In this document: positions 20,647-21,184 of the stretch, piece after piece | Layout of the letters: the number at the start of each line of letters is the position of its first letter | How positions within the stretch are numbered: the stretch's first letter is position 1 | IMG/VR virus record: IMGVR_UViG_3300021964_010662 | Location: 1-21,184 of that record | Reading direction: 5' to 3' (one strand) | Length of the DNA stretch: 21,184 nucleotides | Source of the DNA: a virus | Position numbers and translations under genes: made by a program | Notes under the pieces: model-generated | What the model saw: the letters and a program-made list of their open reading frames with translations, nothing else | Told to the model about the DNA's origin: nothing | Databases searched by the model: none

Positions 20647-20907
20647 ATGGCTTTATATCCTAACTTTACAGATCAAGATGCGTTAATATTAGATAAAGCA
20701 GAACATTTTACTGTTTTTCAAAAACGTGGTAATAGAAGACAGCATTGTTATAAAAAAGAGTTTGCAACTTTACAACTAGCTATGGAAGATGCTGAAACAA
20801 CATATAAAGAATATTCTCATTATGGAGCTATGGTTTATGCTGTAGCTGGTAATAGAGATTGTATGGTAGGAGTATATAGCCATAGAGGTGGGGAGATTTT
20901 TATCTAA
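20647..20907 (+). CDS. small hypothetical protein between queC and the amidotransferase
   Basis: An 86-residue soluble protein, ATG 20647 immediately after the queC stop. Features: 'AEHFTVFQKRGNRRQHCYKKEFATLQLAMEDAETTYKEY' and 'MVYAVAGNRDCMVGVYS', suggesting a small alpha/beta fold with two Cys. It has no catalytic motif that I recognise. The stop overlaps the next start (TAATG), and its last codons carry the GGTGGGGAG ribosome site for that gene. Function unknown. Confidence 0.65.
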   Translation: MALYPNFTDQDALILDKAEHFTVFQKRGNRRQHCYKKEFATLQLAMEDAETTYKEYSHYGAMVYAVAGNRDCMVGVYSHRGGEIFI

Positions 20908-21184
20908 TGTGTGCAATTTTTGGTTCTTATGATCAGAATAAGTTTTATGAATTAATGAGAGTAAATAGTTATAGAGGTTCTTATAGCTACTCTATCTCTT
21001 ATTATGACGGAAAGAGAATGGATGTAGTAGAAAAAGATTTTGGTACAATGCCGGAAAAAGAACTAGAGCCTAATTATTATTATATTGGTCATGTTCAAGC
21101 ACCTACTACAGATAGTAAAGATGTAACATCTATTCATCCTGCTAATGACAGAGGTGATTACTTATGGCATAATGGTATTATCAA
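20907..21184 (+). CDS. class II glutamine amidotransferase domain protein (partial, runs off the right edge)
   Basis: The first 92 residues of an Ntn-type class II glutamine amidotransferase. Cys2 follows the initiator Met ('MCAIFGSYDQ'), giving an N-terminal nucleophile Cys after Met removal. 'RVNSYRGSYSYS' resembles the conserved RG..S region, 'YIGHVQAPT' the GH.R..T motif and 'IHPANDRGDYLWHNGII' the IHPN...LxHNG motif. The domain is that of GlmS, PurF, AsnB and archaeal Gat-QueC fusions. ATG 20907 overlaps the preceding stop (TAATG), with GGTGGGGAG at 20888-20896. Whether a second domain follows cannot be seen. Proximity to queC suggests ammonia supply for nitrile or amidine chemistry on preQ0, or an unrelated transfer. 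Confidence 0.85.
   Translation, partial: MCAIFGSYDQNKFYELMRVNSYRGSYSYSISYYDGKRMDVVEKDFGTMPEKELEPNYYYIGHVQAPTTDSKDVTSIHPANDRGDYLWHNGII

Overview
The window looks like part of the genome of a marine T4-like myovirus infecting a Gram-negative bacterium. The evidence is a run of T4-type replication and recombination genes (UvsX recombinase, gp41 helicase, RNase H), AT-rich sequence, about 37 tightly packed genes all on the + strand with ATGA/TAATG overlaps, several strong Shine-Dalgarno sites, and several proteins of types I associate with marine myoviruses. The Gram-negative host is inferred from a KDO-activating enzyme and at least one phage lipoprotein with a lipobox. No tRNA, integrase, insertion sequence or CRISPR array was seen.

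Layout. (1) 1-4838 is the replication/recombination block: uvsX, a small unknown gene, a kdsB-like cytidylyltransferase, gp41 helicase (TTG start), an unknown protein, and RNase H (TTG start). (2) 4839-10055 is probably a late, virion-related block. It opens with a possible late promoter and holds an acidic 98-residue protein, a HxGH-type nucleotidyltransferase, a conserved phage protein, an Fe/Mn superoxide-dismutase-like protein, a ligase-like protein whose N-terminus resembles a T4 capsid-targeting peptide, a His-rich basic protein, and a protein with an EF-hand loop. A hairpin terminator at 10083-10120 closes it. (3) 10121-12863 starts with a consensus sigma70-type promoter and carries small genes: one sits next to a 129-nt strongly folded RNA element, one resembles NAD-ligase domain Ia, and one has a HEMVH zinc motif. 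(4) 12860-21184 (right edge) is a 7-deazaguanine cluster.

The 7-deazaguanine system. folE, queD, queE and queC give the full GTP to preQ0 route. A YhhQ-type transporter could import host or environmental preQ0. QueF reduces preQ0 to preQ1. A DpdA-like transglycosylase would exchange guanine in DNA for the deazaguanine base. The next gene is a formyltransferase-fold protein that fits the role proposed for DpdN, formylation of dPreQ1 in DNA. The predicted product is therefore 7-(formylaminomethyl)-7-deazaguanine in the phage DNA, an anti-restriction modification. A class II glutamine amidotransferase begins at the right edge near queC and could add an amidine/archaeosine-type branch. Interspersed genes encode a staphylococcal-nuclease-like enzyme, three small exported proteins (two lipoproteins) and a DUF3310 protein.

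Most unusual points: a QueE whose radical-SAM cysteine triad is split by about 36 extra residues; the DpdA-formyltransferase-QueF-QueC-amidotransferase series; the structured RNA at 10552-10680 with a 24-bp closing stem; a superoxide-dismutase-like protein with all four metal ligands; and kdsB placed between uvsX and gene 41. All functions are read from protein motifs by eye; no database search was run.
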